This document shows positions 15,701-50,075 of a DNA stretch of 64,000 bases, one piece after another. Positions within the stretch are counted from its first letter, which is position 1. Every line of letters begins with the position of its first letter. Location: the NCBI GenBank assembly GCA_019925095.2, contig CM034388.1, forward strand, positions 31,068,934 through 31,132,933, in the 5' to 3' direction. Position numbers and translations under genes: made by a program. This DNA is from Dendrolimus kikuchii. Lineage: Eukaryota > Arthropoda > Insecta > Lepidoptera > Lasiocampidae. Below the pieces are notes generated by a model. The model saw only the letters and a list, made by a program, of their open reading frames with translations, had not been told where the DNA came from and made no database searches.

Positions 15701-16538
15701 GGTTTCATTAGCTTAGATAATCAGTCTTAGTAATTTCTTTCTTACAAAAATATACCCAGCATACCCCCCTCGCGCCCCGCTAACAACGTCGGGAGTTAAC
15801 ATTCGTCATTGTTAATGGGAGATGGTGGCATATATGACATTGTTAATGTGGTTATTTTAAAAACTATGAGGAAAAATTACCTTTTTGTTGCTGCTATTGA
15901 AAAACAATGCTTTTTTAGAGGGTCATTAGTGAAATAAAACCAAAATGTCGAAAATTGTATATCCTACATTGTTAATAGGGACAGGCGGTATGTATATTTA
16001 CAAGCTCATCATAAACTAAACCTTATCATTTCCTGTGATAATTTGTAGATTAAATAAATTATTTACGATTTCTTATTTGTTAATGTGAAACGACATATCT
16101 TACCTGATATCTAGTACCCCATTCATCATAACATTCTGTGAGGTAGCCATTAGGGACAGAGACACTTGCACCGTCCAGTATAGCCTGAGCTAATTGAAAG
16201 TCCATCGCCTCGGCAGCAACAGCAGCCGCCCGCAACGCGTCCCAAATCTCCTTCCTGCCTTCGAACGCCGGTGCGGTATCCCAAAATTCATCCCTTTTAC
16301 TACGCAACTGGCCTTCTGTTAATGGCACATCTGACTTCCACCTTATCGTCTCATGGCATAATGACTGGTTCTTTCGCAAGCCTCCTATAACAAAGAAGAG
16401 TGAGGATTGTACGCAATCGATGTCTCCACGGCGACAGTCTGACCTATGCAAGTACGCACCCGAGTTTGGCCGTGATACCGTCTCAGAAGACTCTATAGGC
16501 CCGCTACCACTTCTTGTTATGCCGATACATCCACCCAT
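3631..16538 (-). CDS. UBTD2: Ubiquitin domain-containing protein (UBTD1/2 family), whole gene, 4 exons
   Basis: Spliced CDS is 705 nt (79+281+198+147), 234 aa, the same length as vertebrate UBTD2 as I recall it. The product starts MGGCIG, a good N-myristoylation signal (Gly2). The conserved N-terminal UBTD domain runs from about W42 (WKSD, then [20 protein letters not shown]) to about residue 145, and a ubiquitin-like fold from about 155 to 229. The family is described as binding E2 ubiquitin-conjugating enzymes and modulating ubiquitination; that is family knowledge. Exon phases agree throughout: phase 1 after exon 1, phase 0 after exons 2 and 3. A Met three codons upstream of MGGC is in frame, but the MGGC start is conserved. 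The gene is divergent from ALKBH6, 922 bp away. Introns of 2.9 and 9.2 kb are full of repeats. A possible poly(A) signal (TTTATT on plus) lies near 3200. Confidence 0.93.
3792..4108 (+). repeat. Rep-C copy 1
   Basis: Shares GAGATCCTGGATATC, ACACGACGGGTCTA, AGTACAGGAGTTCCTATGG and ACATACATAC tail with copies at 7138 and 60719. Starts within 15 bp of UBTD exon 4. Confidence 0.7.
4201..4445 (-). mobile_element. Rep-A copy, 5' truncated
   Basis: Reads T-tail, GCAGGAGATCAGCAGACAGG, GGAAAGCGGTTACCATCGCC, and stops after GGCTGTGGGTTGTT. In sense direction the family ends CTCCTGCAATAAAAAA. Confidence 0.8.
4755..5520 (-). mobile_element. Hel-E copy, long
   Basis: Begins CTAGCTGTGCCCGCGACG, the 3' end of the family on the minus strand (GGGCACAGCTAG). 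Shares about 700 bp with 32559-33262. Confidence 0.6.
5667..5768 (+). mobile_element. LINE-B 3' end, short
   Basis: Encodes [19 protein letters not shown] and ends in a (TATG)n tail. Flanked by GTAACAAAT at 5658 and 5769. Confidence 0.85.
5950..6264 (-). mobile_element. Rep-A copy, full length
   Basis: Runs from the T-tail to CCGTTCCTGCACGGATA, the 5' end in sense direction. Useful as a family reference. Confidence 0.85.
6572..7130 (-). mobile_element. LINE-B, 5' truncated, 559 bp
   Basis: Minus strand encodes RT C-terminal sequence ([20 protein letters not shown], then [35 protein letters not shown]). Flanked by ATTATAGAAAT at 6561-6571 and 7131-7141. Confidence 0.9.
7138..7410 (+). repeat. 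Rep-C copy 2
   Basis: Same landmarks as copy 1. A LINE-B copy ends directly before it. Confidence 0.7.
7440..8202. other. UBTD intron 3, unclassified DNA
   Basis: GC-richer than its neighbours with repeated phrases (GGGACTAGACCA, GGGATTAGACCA). Probably old repeat; no gene. Confidence 0.4.
8211..8595. mobile_element. hAT nonautonomous element, 385 bp
   Basis: Ends CAGGGGCCAGCAACCTGCGG and AAAAGGTTGCCGACCCCTG are inverted repeats; target duplication GACTAGAT / GACTAGAC (8 bp) at 8203 and 8596, as hAT requires. Confidence 0.85.
8604..9542. other. UBTD intron 3, unclassified DNA
   Basis: 9000-9450 looks like old repeat: CCAGGGCTGCGGCGAG is partly mirrored by CCGTAGCCCTGG. No exon supported. 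Confidence 0.35.
9543..9848 (+). mobile_element. Hel-M copy
   Basis: A|TCTATATATTAATACGTG to hairpin CGCCC-AC-GGGCG and ACCACTAG, 306 bp. Confidence 0.65.
10285..10986 (-). mobile_element. LINE-B, longest copy, 702 bp
   Basis: Minus strand encodes [20 protein letters not shown] through [10 protein letters not shown], the end of a non-LTR reverse transcriptase protein. One in-frame TGA interrupts WVWK / EHES. Flanked by AGTACAAAATT at 10274 and 10987. Clade not assigned. Confidence 0.9.
11000..12619. other. UBTD intron 3, no gene seen
   Basis: AT-rich with remnants of Helitron-like text (AAATGAAACTCGACA at 11059). No coding exon supported. Confidence 0.45.
12620..12857. mobile_element. MITE-like element, older copy
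   Basis: Contains GTAAACCCAAGAGGAATGGC and ends CTACTAATGGAACGCC, matching the family at 39743-39886 (TAATGGAACGC end). Confidence 0.5.
12972..13169 (-). CDS. UBTD2: UBTD exon 3
   Basis: Acceptor TTGAAG, donor GTACGT, phase 0 on both sides, 66 codons. Encodes [12 protein letters not shown], an acidic linker and the first strands of the ubiquitin-like domain (SLRLRLST to KNKLH). Confidence 0.93.
13326..13490 (+). mobile_element. SINE-J, 5' part
   Basis: TGGCAGTATAACGGCTAATA as A-box region, GTTTGAATCCTGG as B box, then CGCATGCACCACTTAGGCAG. Confidence 0.65.
13781..14099 (+). mobile_element. LINE-B, 5' truncated
   Basis: Encodes [20 protein letters not shown] to [11 protein letters not shown] with a (TATG)n tail. 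Flanked by TATGTATGCAGTA at 13768 and 14100. Confidence 0.88.
14145..14247 (+). mobile_element. SINE-J, 3' part
   Basis: GCCTTGGACAAGAGTGG, ATACTGTCCGTTCCCC, GGGAGGCCCGAGCCCAGCA. Confidence 0.65.
14886..15175 (+). mobile_element. Diverged relative of LINE-B, degenerate
   Basis: Reads [35 protein letters not shown], a stop, then [10 protein letters not shown] and a TATGTAT end. Older than the other copies. Confidence 0.7.
15178..15987. mobile_element. DNA element with terminal inverted repeats, 810 bp
   Basis: Starts CGCCTGTCCCTATTAACA and ends TGTTAATAGGGACAGGCG, perfect inverted ends, with GTAT on both sides. It sits in the TATGTAT tail of the LINE relative at 14886. No coding sequence seen; superfamily unknown. 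Confidence 0.75.
16104..16384 (-). CDS. UBTD2: UBTD exon 2
   Basis: Acceptor TTATAG, donor GTAAGA. Encodes [18 protein letters not shown], the [20 protein letters not shown] core and ends at GTRYQ. This is the most conserved block of the family. Confidence 0.95.
16385..16459 (-). other. 75-bp UBTD intron 1, frame-neutral
   Basis: GT...AG ends on the minus strand with a pyrimidine-rich 3' part (CTCTTCTTTG). Retention would add 25 residues without a stop. It is treated as an intron because the flanking residues then match the family spacing before GLRKNQ. Confidence 0.65.
16460..16538 (-). CDS. UBTD2: UBTD exon 1
   Basis: Encodes MGGCIG to RPNS plus one base. The donor reads GTGCGT on the minus strand. 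The following 75-bp intron is stop-free and a multiple of three, so reading through is also possible. Confidence 0.8.
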
Positions 16539-17460
16539 TCTGATCACATTCTATGTTCACGTAATTAACAAATATATACAAAAAAACATTTAACAAATAA
16601 CATTTCTTGTCTTCTTTGCTACTGTCAAAATTAGCTGTTTACGTTTTGTTGTACCATTAATGCCATTAATAATTTAAATTTACAAAATAATAAGATTGTT
16701 CTATCTGTCTAATTGTACAACAGTACAATATAGCACACAGTAATTTTATTTTCAATTAGCTATACTAATTTATATTATATACTCTATATCAAATAGACAA
16801 TATAAAATAATAATTATAATCCTTGAATGAAAATTAATTACAAAATTCAAGCTATCTTTGGAAAACCAAAACGTAACGTTCATTAAAAAAAAACACTAAT
16901 GAAGCGTTTTGTTTGGAGGAAATGAATAGAAATTATTTATTCTTATTTTTTCTATCTCAATTTAAAATACGTTATTGAAATAAATTACTTTTATAAAAAA
17001 ATATTTCTTTGTTTATTACAATAGTACTTGTTTAAGTAAGGTCTAAATATATTATAATATGTAGAGACTAAAGGTGTGTACATATTATATGTCGTGGCGA
17101 CGGATGCGGCTGAGGGGCGTGGCTTACAAGTATCCATTTAAGTGTGCACATTATAAGTTATAAGTCGCGGACGCGACCCTAACCATTCAAACGTCATAAC
17201 AGCCGCAGCTGACGGACGTCCCTTAATGTGTGGGCACCTTGATAACGACAATATCATTCTTTTAATATATTTGGAAAATTTGGATTGATCAAACAAAACG
17301 TTTAAGGTCGGGCTGTCAGCTGTCAGCTCAAACGAGCTGTCATTTGATTATTTGGACATTTTTGGTTATTTTGATATTTAAATTTTATACACGAAAAAAG
17401 AAAACAGAATAGACTAATAATAGTTTATAATTTGTATAGATTTTAACAAATTAAAGAAAT
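16539..17460. promoter_or_regulatory. Divergent UBTD/ALKBH6 upstream region
   Basis: Two conserved genes point away from each other across 922 AT-rich bases, so a shared or back-to-back promoter is inferred. No clear TATA box was picked out. A small inverted-repeat element sits inside at 17073-17238. Confidence 0.5.
17073..17238. mobile_element. MITE-like element in divergent promoter
   Basis: Ends GGTGTGTACAT and ATGTGTGGGCACC form imperfect terminal inverted repeats that extend inward to GCGGCTG / CAGCCGC. About 166 bp. No clear target duplication. Confidence 0.5.
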
Positions 17461-17505
17461 ATGCCTGACAATAATTTTGATATCACAAACTACAGGGTGA
17501 CTGCT
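17461..17505 (+). CDS. ALKBH6: ALKBH6 exon 1
   Basis: ATG to GCT, 15 codons; donor GTTAGT. The open frame would hit a stop within six codons if unspliced. Confidence 0.85.
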
Positions 17506-18227
17506 GTTAGTAATATAGGCTAAGGTTATTTGCCGAAACAATCATCTCGATAATTAGTTATTTATCATGAATTATTTTTTAGGCTGATCCCAACGCATAT
17601 TACGTACCAGAGTTCATATCAGAAAGTGAAGAAAAAATGATTATGTCCAACATATATGCAGTACCGAAACCTAAATGGACACAACTATCAAATAGAAGAT
17701 TACAGAATTGGGGTGGCATACCACACAGTAAAGGTATGATTGCAGAAACAATACCTCCTTGGTTGAATGAATACCTGGAAAAAATACATAGTCTAAACCT
17801 AATGAGTGGGAAGAGACCTAATCATGTGTTAGTGAATGAATATTTAGCAGGCCAAGGTATCATGCCACATCTAGATGGCTCTTTATTCTACCCAACCATA
17901 ACTACAATTTCAGTGGGATCACACACAATATTGAAATTTTTTGAACCAAGCACTGATAGTGATAGAACATCAATACAACCAGCATTTTCCTTTTTACTGG
18001 AACCAAGGAGTTTACTAGTGCTTCAAGATAAACTTTTTAACTATTACCTTCATTGCATTGAAGAGATAAATGAAGATATTTTAGATGAAAATGTGATTAA
18101 CTTAAACCTGTGTTCTGGTAAATATGTTAGAGGTGTAACACTAAAGAGAGATACAAGAATATCATTGACTATAAGACATGTACCAAAAACAACTAGTTTT
18201 AAGATTGGAATTGGTAATAAAAAATAA
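17461..18227 (+). CDS. ALKBH6: ALKBH6-type AlkB-like 2-oxoglutarate/Fe(II) dioxygenase, whole gene, 2 exons
   Basis: The spliced product is 229 aa, close to the 238 aa of human ALKBH6. Exon 1 codes 15 residues (MPDNNFDITNYRVTA) and is joined in phase 0 across a 77-bp intron to ADPNAYYVPEF. Family signatures are clear: PKPKWTQLSNRRLQNWGG, then the HxD iron motif at H111/D113 (MPHLDG), LLEPRSLLVL, a distal His at H172 (YLHCIEE), and R207 and R213 in TRISLTIRH for 2-oxoglutarate. So the catalytic set is intact. AlkB-family enzymes oxidatively demethylate nucleic acids; the ALKBH6 substrate is not settled to my knowledge. An AATAAA at 18401-18406 gives a 3'UTR of about 190 nt that ends almost at the LAP start codon. 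Confidence 0.95.
17583..18227 (+). CDS. ALKBH6: ALKBH6 exon 2
   Basis: Acceptor is a T-rich tract ending TTTTTTAG at 17582. The reading frame upstream of the first internal Met (17637) adds ADPNAYYVPEFISESEEK, which matches the family and fixes the splice site. Confidence 0.95.
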   Translation, partial: ADPNAYYVPEFISESEEKMIMSNIYAVPKPKWTQLSNRRLQNWGGIPHSKGMIAETIPPWLNEYLEKIHSLNLMSGKRPNHVLVNEYLAGQGIMPHLDGSLFYPTITTISVGSHTILKFFEPSTDSDRTSIQPAFSFLLEPRSLLVLQDKLFNYYLHCIEEINEDILDENVINLNLCSGKYVRGVTLKRDTRISLTIRHVPKTTSFKIGIGNKK

Positions 18228-18400
18228 TTAAGGCTGTTCATATTTATTTCTGATAGCTAAATAATTTGATACGAGTTCAAAATAATAACTGGTAAGTATT
18301 AATGACCATAGTGCTAGTGTTCTAGTTTTAAATTTAATAAGTAAATTTTAACTTTTATAAAAATCTAGTAGGTTTATTTTTATTATGTCATTTAAATTAA

Positions 18401-18406
18401 AATAAA
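18401..18406 (+). terminator. ALKBH6 poly(A) signal
   Basis: AATAAA 174 bp past the stop codon and 34 bp before the LAP ATG. Confidence 0.6.
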
Positions 18407-18439
18407 ATATATTTTTAGATTTTATAATTTTTTATAGCC

Positions 18440-45032
<26,593 letters not shown>

Positions 45033-45039
45033 CTCTTAC

Positions 45040-45045
45040 AATAAA
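45040..45045 (+). terminator. LAP poly(A) signal
   Basis: AATAAA seven bases after the TGA stop, giving a very short 3'UTR. Confidence 0.6.
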
Positions 45046-45134
45046 CATATTTACCATTTCCAGTGTTTTCTTTCTCTATTCTCGGCTACTAGTAACATGT
45101 GCTACATTCCTTTATTCATCACTTTGAAATCGTA

Positions 45135-45369
45135 CTTATACTAATATATAAAGCTGAAGAGTTTGTTTGTTTGAACGCGCTAATCTCAAGAACTACTGGT
45201 CTGATTTGAAAAATTATTTCAGTATTAGATAGCCCATTTATCGAGGAAGGCTATAGGCTATATATCATCACGCTAAGACCAATAGGAGCGGAGCACCAAT
45301 GAAGAATGTTTCAAAATCGAAGGGCGTTGAAAGCAAATTCCACGCGGACGACGTCGCGGGCACAGCTAG
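45135..45369 (+). mobile_element. Hel-E copy, short complete
   Basis: ACTTATACTAATATATAAAG to GCGGGCACAGCTAG, followed by T. Confidence 0.65.
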
Positions 45370-45401
45370 TCGTCAGATAACAGTCATCCATCAACATTAT
45401 A

Positions 45402-45560
45402 TTAATACGTGAAGCAACAACTTTGTACCCCTTTTTACGAAAATTGCGCGGACGGAGGAGTATGAAATTTCGCACACTTATAGTTTACATAGAGGAATGC
45501 AGAATGCTAATATTTTTTTTTAAATTATACATAAAAATACATAAAAAAATACTTTTAAGG
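45402..45560 (+). mobile_element. Hel-M partial copy
   Basis: ATTAATACGTGAAGCAACAAC, TTGCGCGGACGGAGGAG; 3' part absent. Confidence 0.6.
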
Positions 45561-45935
45561 GCCACCCCTCCCCCGTCTTTGTCACACTCGTGAAACTTCT
45601 CCCTCCCCAGTGTAAGATCACATATATTGCAATTTTACATTAAATCATTAAATTAAAACAGTAGTTCCGTAATTAGTTTTAATTCCATTTATTTTTAATA
45701 ATTTTGAGCGAGGAGGCTGGATTATTGTTTAAGTTCATGATTAAAATATTTAAAAACAGAGTTAGTTATAGTTAAGTTTAAAATTATATTTAAGTTTATC
45801 TAATATATTAAAAAATGTAAATTTGCCATCACCTATGAGGCTGAATATCGTCATTGGTGACGAAGTCTCAATAAAAAATTAAATACAAAAAAATATATAT
45901 TTTTTTTTTAATAATTTTAACACTACGTTCATTTT

Positions 45936-46165
45936 TTTTTATCGCTGGAGTACAGCAGACAGGCAGACGGCCCACCTGATGGAAAGCGGTTACCGTCGCC
46001 TATGGACGTTTGCAACACCAAAGGTGTCACTAACGCGCTGCCGGCCTCGAAGAAATTTTATGACACCCTTTTTAAAAAACCCCATGTTGCAGCGCTGTGA
46101 GGAAACCTCGGCTGGGAGCTCATTCCAAATACCCACGGCACGCAAGAGAATCGTTATATCATACA
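45936..46165 (-). mobile_element. Rep-A-related element with a different 5' half
   Basis: Shares AGCAGACAGGCAGACGGCCC with Rep-A, but then reads CTCGGCTGGGAGCTCATTCC and CCACGGCACGCAAGAG, a different body. Confidence 0.65.
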
Positions 46166-46222
46166 AATAGTTGGAAATATTTCGAAGTTTTTCGTTAACA
46201 GTCGTGTTTTAAAACTTAATTA

Positions 46223-46382
46223 TTATTCGTAGATTTTGAGTCATGAAATTTAAGACCCACACAAACTCACCGTTCGTCAACGCCCTCTCCTTAACGCGAG
46301 ACGTAATTCATGCATGGCACCTAATCATTCATTGCCCGTTCATTGTATTTTACCAATCATCCATTGCCCTTACTATCGGTTA
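46223..46382 (+). repeat. 160-bp direct repeat, left
   Basis: GTCATGAAATTTAAGACCC to TTGCCCTTACTATCGGTTAA, nearly identical to 46709-46868. Confidence 0.75.
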
Positions 46383-46483
46383 AGTAGTAGTAGTTGTTGT
46401 ATTCGCCACAAAGGCATGCAAAGGAATCTTTAGTCCATACAGCCAATTCTGATGTTTAGGTCTTCGTATAATAGTCGCGCAGT

Positions 46484-46710
46484 TGTAATGTAGGCTACAA
46501 CTAACGCCATTCAACGGAGTTCTTGTGACAACTCAAAAGGCCACATTTGACTACACAGTTCACATTTCTCGCAAAAACACATAATTACTACTCAAAAACT
46601 ATCAATATCCTACAACTATTGTTAACATTTTAGAGTAATTTTACACATTTTTAGAAAAAACTGCACAGCACAACGTCTCCTTTCAGTTCCCGCCAAAAAC
46701 TCTTATTATT
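46484..46710 (-). mobile_element. Rep-K copy between direct repeats
   Basis: Antisense copy ending TTCCCGCCAAAAACTC; flanked by 160-bp direct repeats. Confidence 0.7.
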
Positions 46711-46868
46711 GTTAGATTTTGAATGTCATGAAATTTAAGACCCCCACACACTCACCGTTCGTCAACGCCCTCTCCTTAACGCGAGACGTAATTCATGCAT
46801 AGCACCTAATCATTCATGGCCCGTTCATTGTATTTTACCAATCATCCATTGCCCTTACTATCGGTTAA
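46709..46868 (+). repeat. 160-bp direct repeat, right
   Basis: Same sequence; the two flank a Rep-K copy and about 100 bp of other DNA. Confidence 0.75.
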
Positions 46869-47079
46869 AATTTGACATATGCTCCAGTTTCAGAGATACA
46901 GAAACCGCCTATCGCTTGCTTTACTATTGGTAGAAATTTAACATTACTTGTTAACAAACATAACTGTTAGTAAGATGCCATTAATCAATCAACAAATTAT
47001 TATTTAAATGGAAACTGTCTGACAAATCGATAAAGAATTAGCTCGCCACTACTAATTAATGAAAATAAGACTGAAGGGC

Positions 47080-47395
47080 GGAGTTCTTGGCGGGAACTGA
47101 AAGGTGTTGTGCTGTGCAGTTTTATTTTCTAAAAATGTGTAAAATTACTCTAAAATGAATAATAGTTGTAGGATATTGATAGTTTTTGTAGTAGTAATTA
47201 TGTGTTTTGTGAGAAATGTGAACTGTATAGTCAAATATGGCCTTTTGAGTTGTTACAAGAACTCCGTTGAATGGCACTAGCTGATTACCTACAGTTCAGC
47301 TGTGCTACACATAGGCTTATGAAAATGAAGAAACTATGTTGTAAACTAAGATCTGGCTTAAAGGCCTAGCTGCCAAGCCATAAACTTAAATAAAT
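47080..47395 (+). mobile_element. Rep-K copy
   Basis: GGAGTTCTTGGCGGGAACTG to AAGCCATAAACTTAAATAAA. Confidence 0.75.
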
Positions 47396-47407
47396 AATAA
47401 TAATAGA

Positions 47408-47692
47408 CTGAAGGGCAGGAATTTTTGGCGGGAACTGAAAGGAGACGTTGTGCTGTATATTTATTTTTAAAAATGTGTAAAATTACTCTAAAATGAACAA
47501 TAGTTGTAGGATATTGATAGTTTTTGAGTAGTAATTATGTGTTTTTGTGAGAAATGTGAACTATATAGTCTCTAAATGTGACCTTTCGAGTTTCCACAAG
47601 AACTCGTTGAATGGTGTGGATTGTAGCCTTCAATACAATTGCGCCTAGCTTTAAGGCCTAGTTGCCAATCCTTAAACATAAAAAAAGACTGA
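47408..47692 (+). mobile_element. Rep-K copy
   Basis: AGACTGAAGGGCAGGAATTT precedes GGCGGGAACTG; tandem with the previous copy and itself followed by AGACTGAAGGGCAAAG. Confidence 0.75.
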
Positions 47693-47887
47693 AGGGCAAA
47701 GAGCTTTTGGAATACATTTGTAATTTATTTGTCATTAATGTAATTACCTTGTAAGAAGACTTAAAAGGACCAAACCTCTTGTGTCAGTGTTGTAAAACTA
47801 TCAAGATAATAGTAAAGTGAATTGCAATGTACACGAACAGTGGTCTTCTCCTTAATAGAGACAATAAGACAAGTGTTATTGGACACA

Positions 47888-48496
47888 TCCCTATTAATAT
47901 CATAAATGCGAAAATATCTGTTTGTCCGTTCAGTTTTCACGGAAAAACTACTGGACCGATTTGGCTGAAACTCAATATATATATATTTTCGATGTCGAGG
48001 ATAAACATAGGATACTTTTCATCCCGAAAAATTGGCTAGTTTCCGGGATAAAAATATGTTTGTCTCGTATGTTTGTTATGCTTTTACGCAAAAACTGGAC
48101 CGATTTGGCTGAAATTCGGTATATATGTAATTTTAATACCGAGGGTGGACAAGGGATACTTTTCATCCCGGATAATGGGATAAGTTTGGGGATAGATTTA
48201 TGTAAAGATTATACCAGAAAGTAGGATAGGCTTTTATTTTGTATATACATACATACATAACTTCACGCCAGTTCCCTTGCGGGGTAGGCACGAACAACAG
48301 AGCACCATTTAGGCTTATTCTTACACACCTCACTTGCCTCTTTGACATTCATAACTCTTGTCATGCAAGCTCGTCTGTTCTTAAGGCTCCTGACAGTAAC
48401 ATAAAAACTTAATACAATGTAAATTGTGTTGTAACCTCTTTAAACAAGAGTCACGCACTAGATGTTGACCCGAGGCGCAGCCGCAGGGTAAACTAG
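47888..48496 (+). mobile_element. Hel-G copy with demonstrable insertion site
   Basis: TCCCTATTAATATC to GGGTAAACTAG between A (47887) and T (48497). The flanks rejoin as a sequence also present uninterrupted at about 25081-25190, so this is an occupied site. Confidence 0.8.
48247..48395 (-). mobile_element. LINE-B 3' end inside Hel-G
   Basis: ACATACATACATAACTTCACG to AAGGCTCCTGACA, splitting the Hel-G copy 47888-48496. Confidence 0.8.
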
Positions 48497-48599
48497 TTCT
48501 TGGTATAAATAAATAAATCTAGTATTTTAGGTTACATTTAAATTACTAGTCTGTTTCTTAGATTAGATTGTAAGTTTAATGTTGTATCCTTAAGACGAA

Positions 48600-48895
48600 G
48601 TCGTGGTAGCATAGTGGCTAGCGCACGCGTCCTAGAGTCAAAGGTCGTGGGTTCGATCCTGGCCCGGAACGCATGCACCACTTAGGCAGTTTTCTGACCT
48701 AATGTGCATATTGTTACAATTACGTGCTAACAATAGTGAGGGAAACATCGTGATGCAAACTGCACATCGAGATGACCAATGTGTCAAACCTGCCAAGTCG
48801 CCTTGGACAAGCGTGGCGGGTATACTGTCCGTTCCCACAATGGGAGACCCGAGCCCAGCAGTGGGAGATTTATGGCCGGTTATTATAATAAATAT
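48600..48895 (+). mobile_element. SINE-J, full length
   Basis: TGGTAGCATAGTGGCTAGCG and GTGGGTTCGATCCTGGCC match pol III A and B boxes; no tRNA acceptor stem closes. Confidence 0.8.
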
Positions 48896-49283
48896 CCTTA
48901 AGACGCAGCATTTAGTAAAAAAATTATATAATTAAAGTTAGATAAATTGTATTAAATGATTTTGAAAACCCAAAACAAACTTGTGTTTTTTTTTTTAGTT
49001 ATATTTTATACATTGCGACTTCTAGTACTCTTCTTTCATGTAAGAATATTGTCAATATTATTGTTCTGTAATTATTGATAGAAAAACCATATGTGCAGAG
49101 GACTTCTTTTCTGTTTTCTGCCCTCTTGTAAGGCTGCGTTTCCGATCATCGCTGTGAGCGGAATAAGAGAGCATACAAACAGGAGCTTCACTATTTAAAA
49201 AATATGTGTACGACGTGAAATTAACTGCAATTGATATTATAACCCTCATAAGCTTCCTACAATGTTTATAAAGCAGTTTTATC

Positions 49284-49520
49284 CGTGCAGGAACGGAGAA
49301 AGAATACAAATTCCTGTCGTCAGAGGCGACTAAACAACCCACAGCCAGATGGTAGGGTATTTGCTCGACTGTTCCGGCATTAGTGACCAGGTTCCAGTCT
49401 CCTTTAAGAGAGCAGCAGCGCATTTGGTGTTGCAAATGTCCATAGGCGATGGTAACCGCCTTCCATCAAGTGGGCCGTCTGTCTGTCTGCTGAACTTCTG
49501 CAATAAAAAAAAATAAAAAA
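49284..49520 (+). mobile_element. Rep-A copy with internal deletion
   Basis: ATCCGTGCAGGAACGGAGAA to CTTCTGCAATAAAAAA; jumps from TTTGCTCGACTG to TTCCGGCATTAGTGACC. Confidence 0.8.
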
Positions 49521-49526
49521 ATCCTA

Positions 49527-49646
49527 TGTCCCTTGAGAGAGCAACAACGCATTTGTAACACCTTTGATCCTGCAAACATTCATTCGCAACGGTAACCACT
49601 ATCCATCACAGTTGGGCCGTAAGCCAGTCTACTGTGCTTCAGCAAT
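49527..49646 (+). mobile_element. Diverged Rep-A fragment
   Basis: CCCTTGAGAGAGCAACAACG to GTGCTTCAGCAAT, directly after the previous copy. Confidence 0.6.
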
Positions 49647-49651
49647 ATTTG

Positions 49652-49862
49652 ACGGCCTCTGTGGTTGAGCGGGCTAAGCCTTTGCCGGCCTTCCGGGTTC
49701 GATTCCTGGTATAGTAAATTTCGGAAACGTATTTTCTCCGTTATTTACTATGGTCTGGGTATCTGCGATCGGCCCCAGAGTAGTCCGTTGTATATTACCC
49801 ATAACTCAAGCGTAACTTGCTTAATTTGGGGATATACAATGTGTGTGTTTGTCTGCCGATGA
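49652..49862 (+). mobile_element. SINE-P copy
   Basis: tRNA-like head: GTGGTTGAGCGGGCTAAG (A box) and CCGGGTTCGATTCCTGG (B box), then TAGTAAATTTCGGAAA and a shared body. Confidence 0.7.
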
Positions 49863-50075
49863 TTATTATTATTATATTCTTTTTTTAATGTGTGAACGAG
49901 CAATTTTGCATATTAGGCTTACACCGAACCGCTATAATCGGAAACGCAGCCTTATAGCTACCGAGATGTAAAATTCCGTGTAGATCCGAATAATGCTCGG
50001 CATAAGCATTGAACATTTGACAAATAGAGAATAAATAGAATAAGTCCAACTCGTCCGAGGCAGTGTACAGAAAAA

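Noticed and set aside
48600..48672. tRNA gene
   Set aside because: Has pol III A and B boxes but no closing acceptor stem or clear anticodon arm, and the sequence continues as a dispersed SINE. The same holds at 20653, 49652 and 56083.
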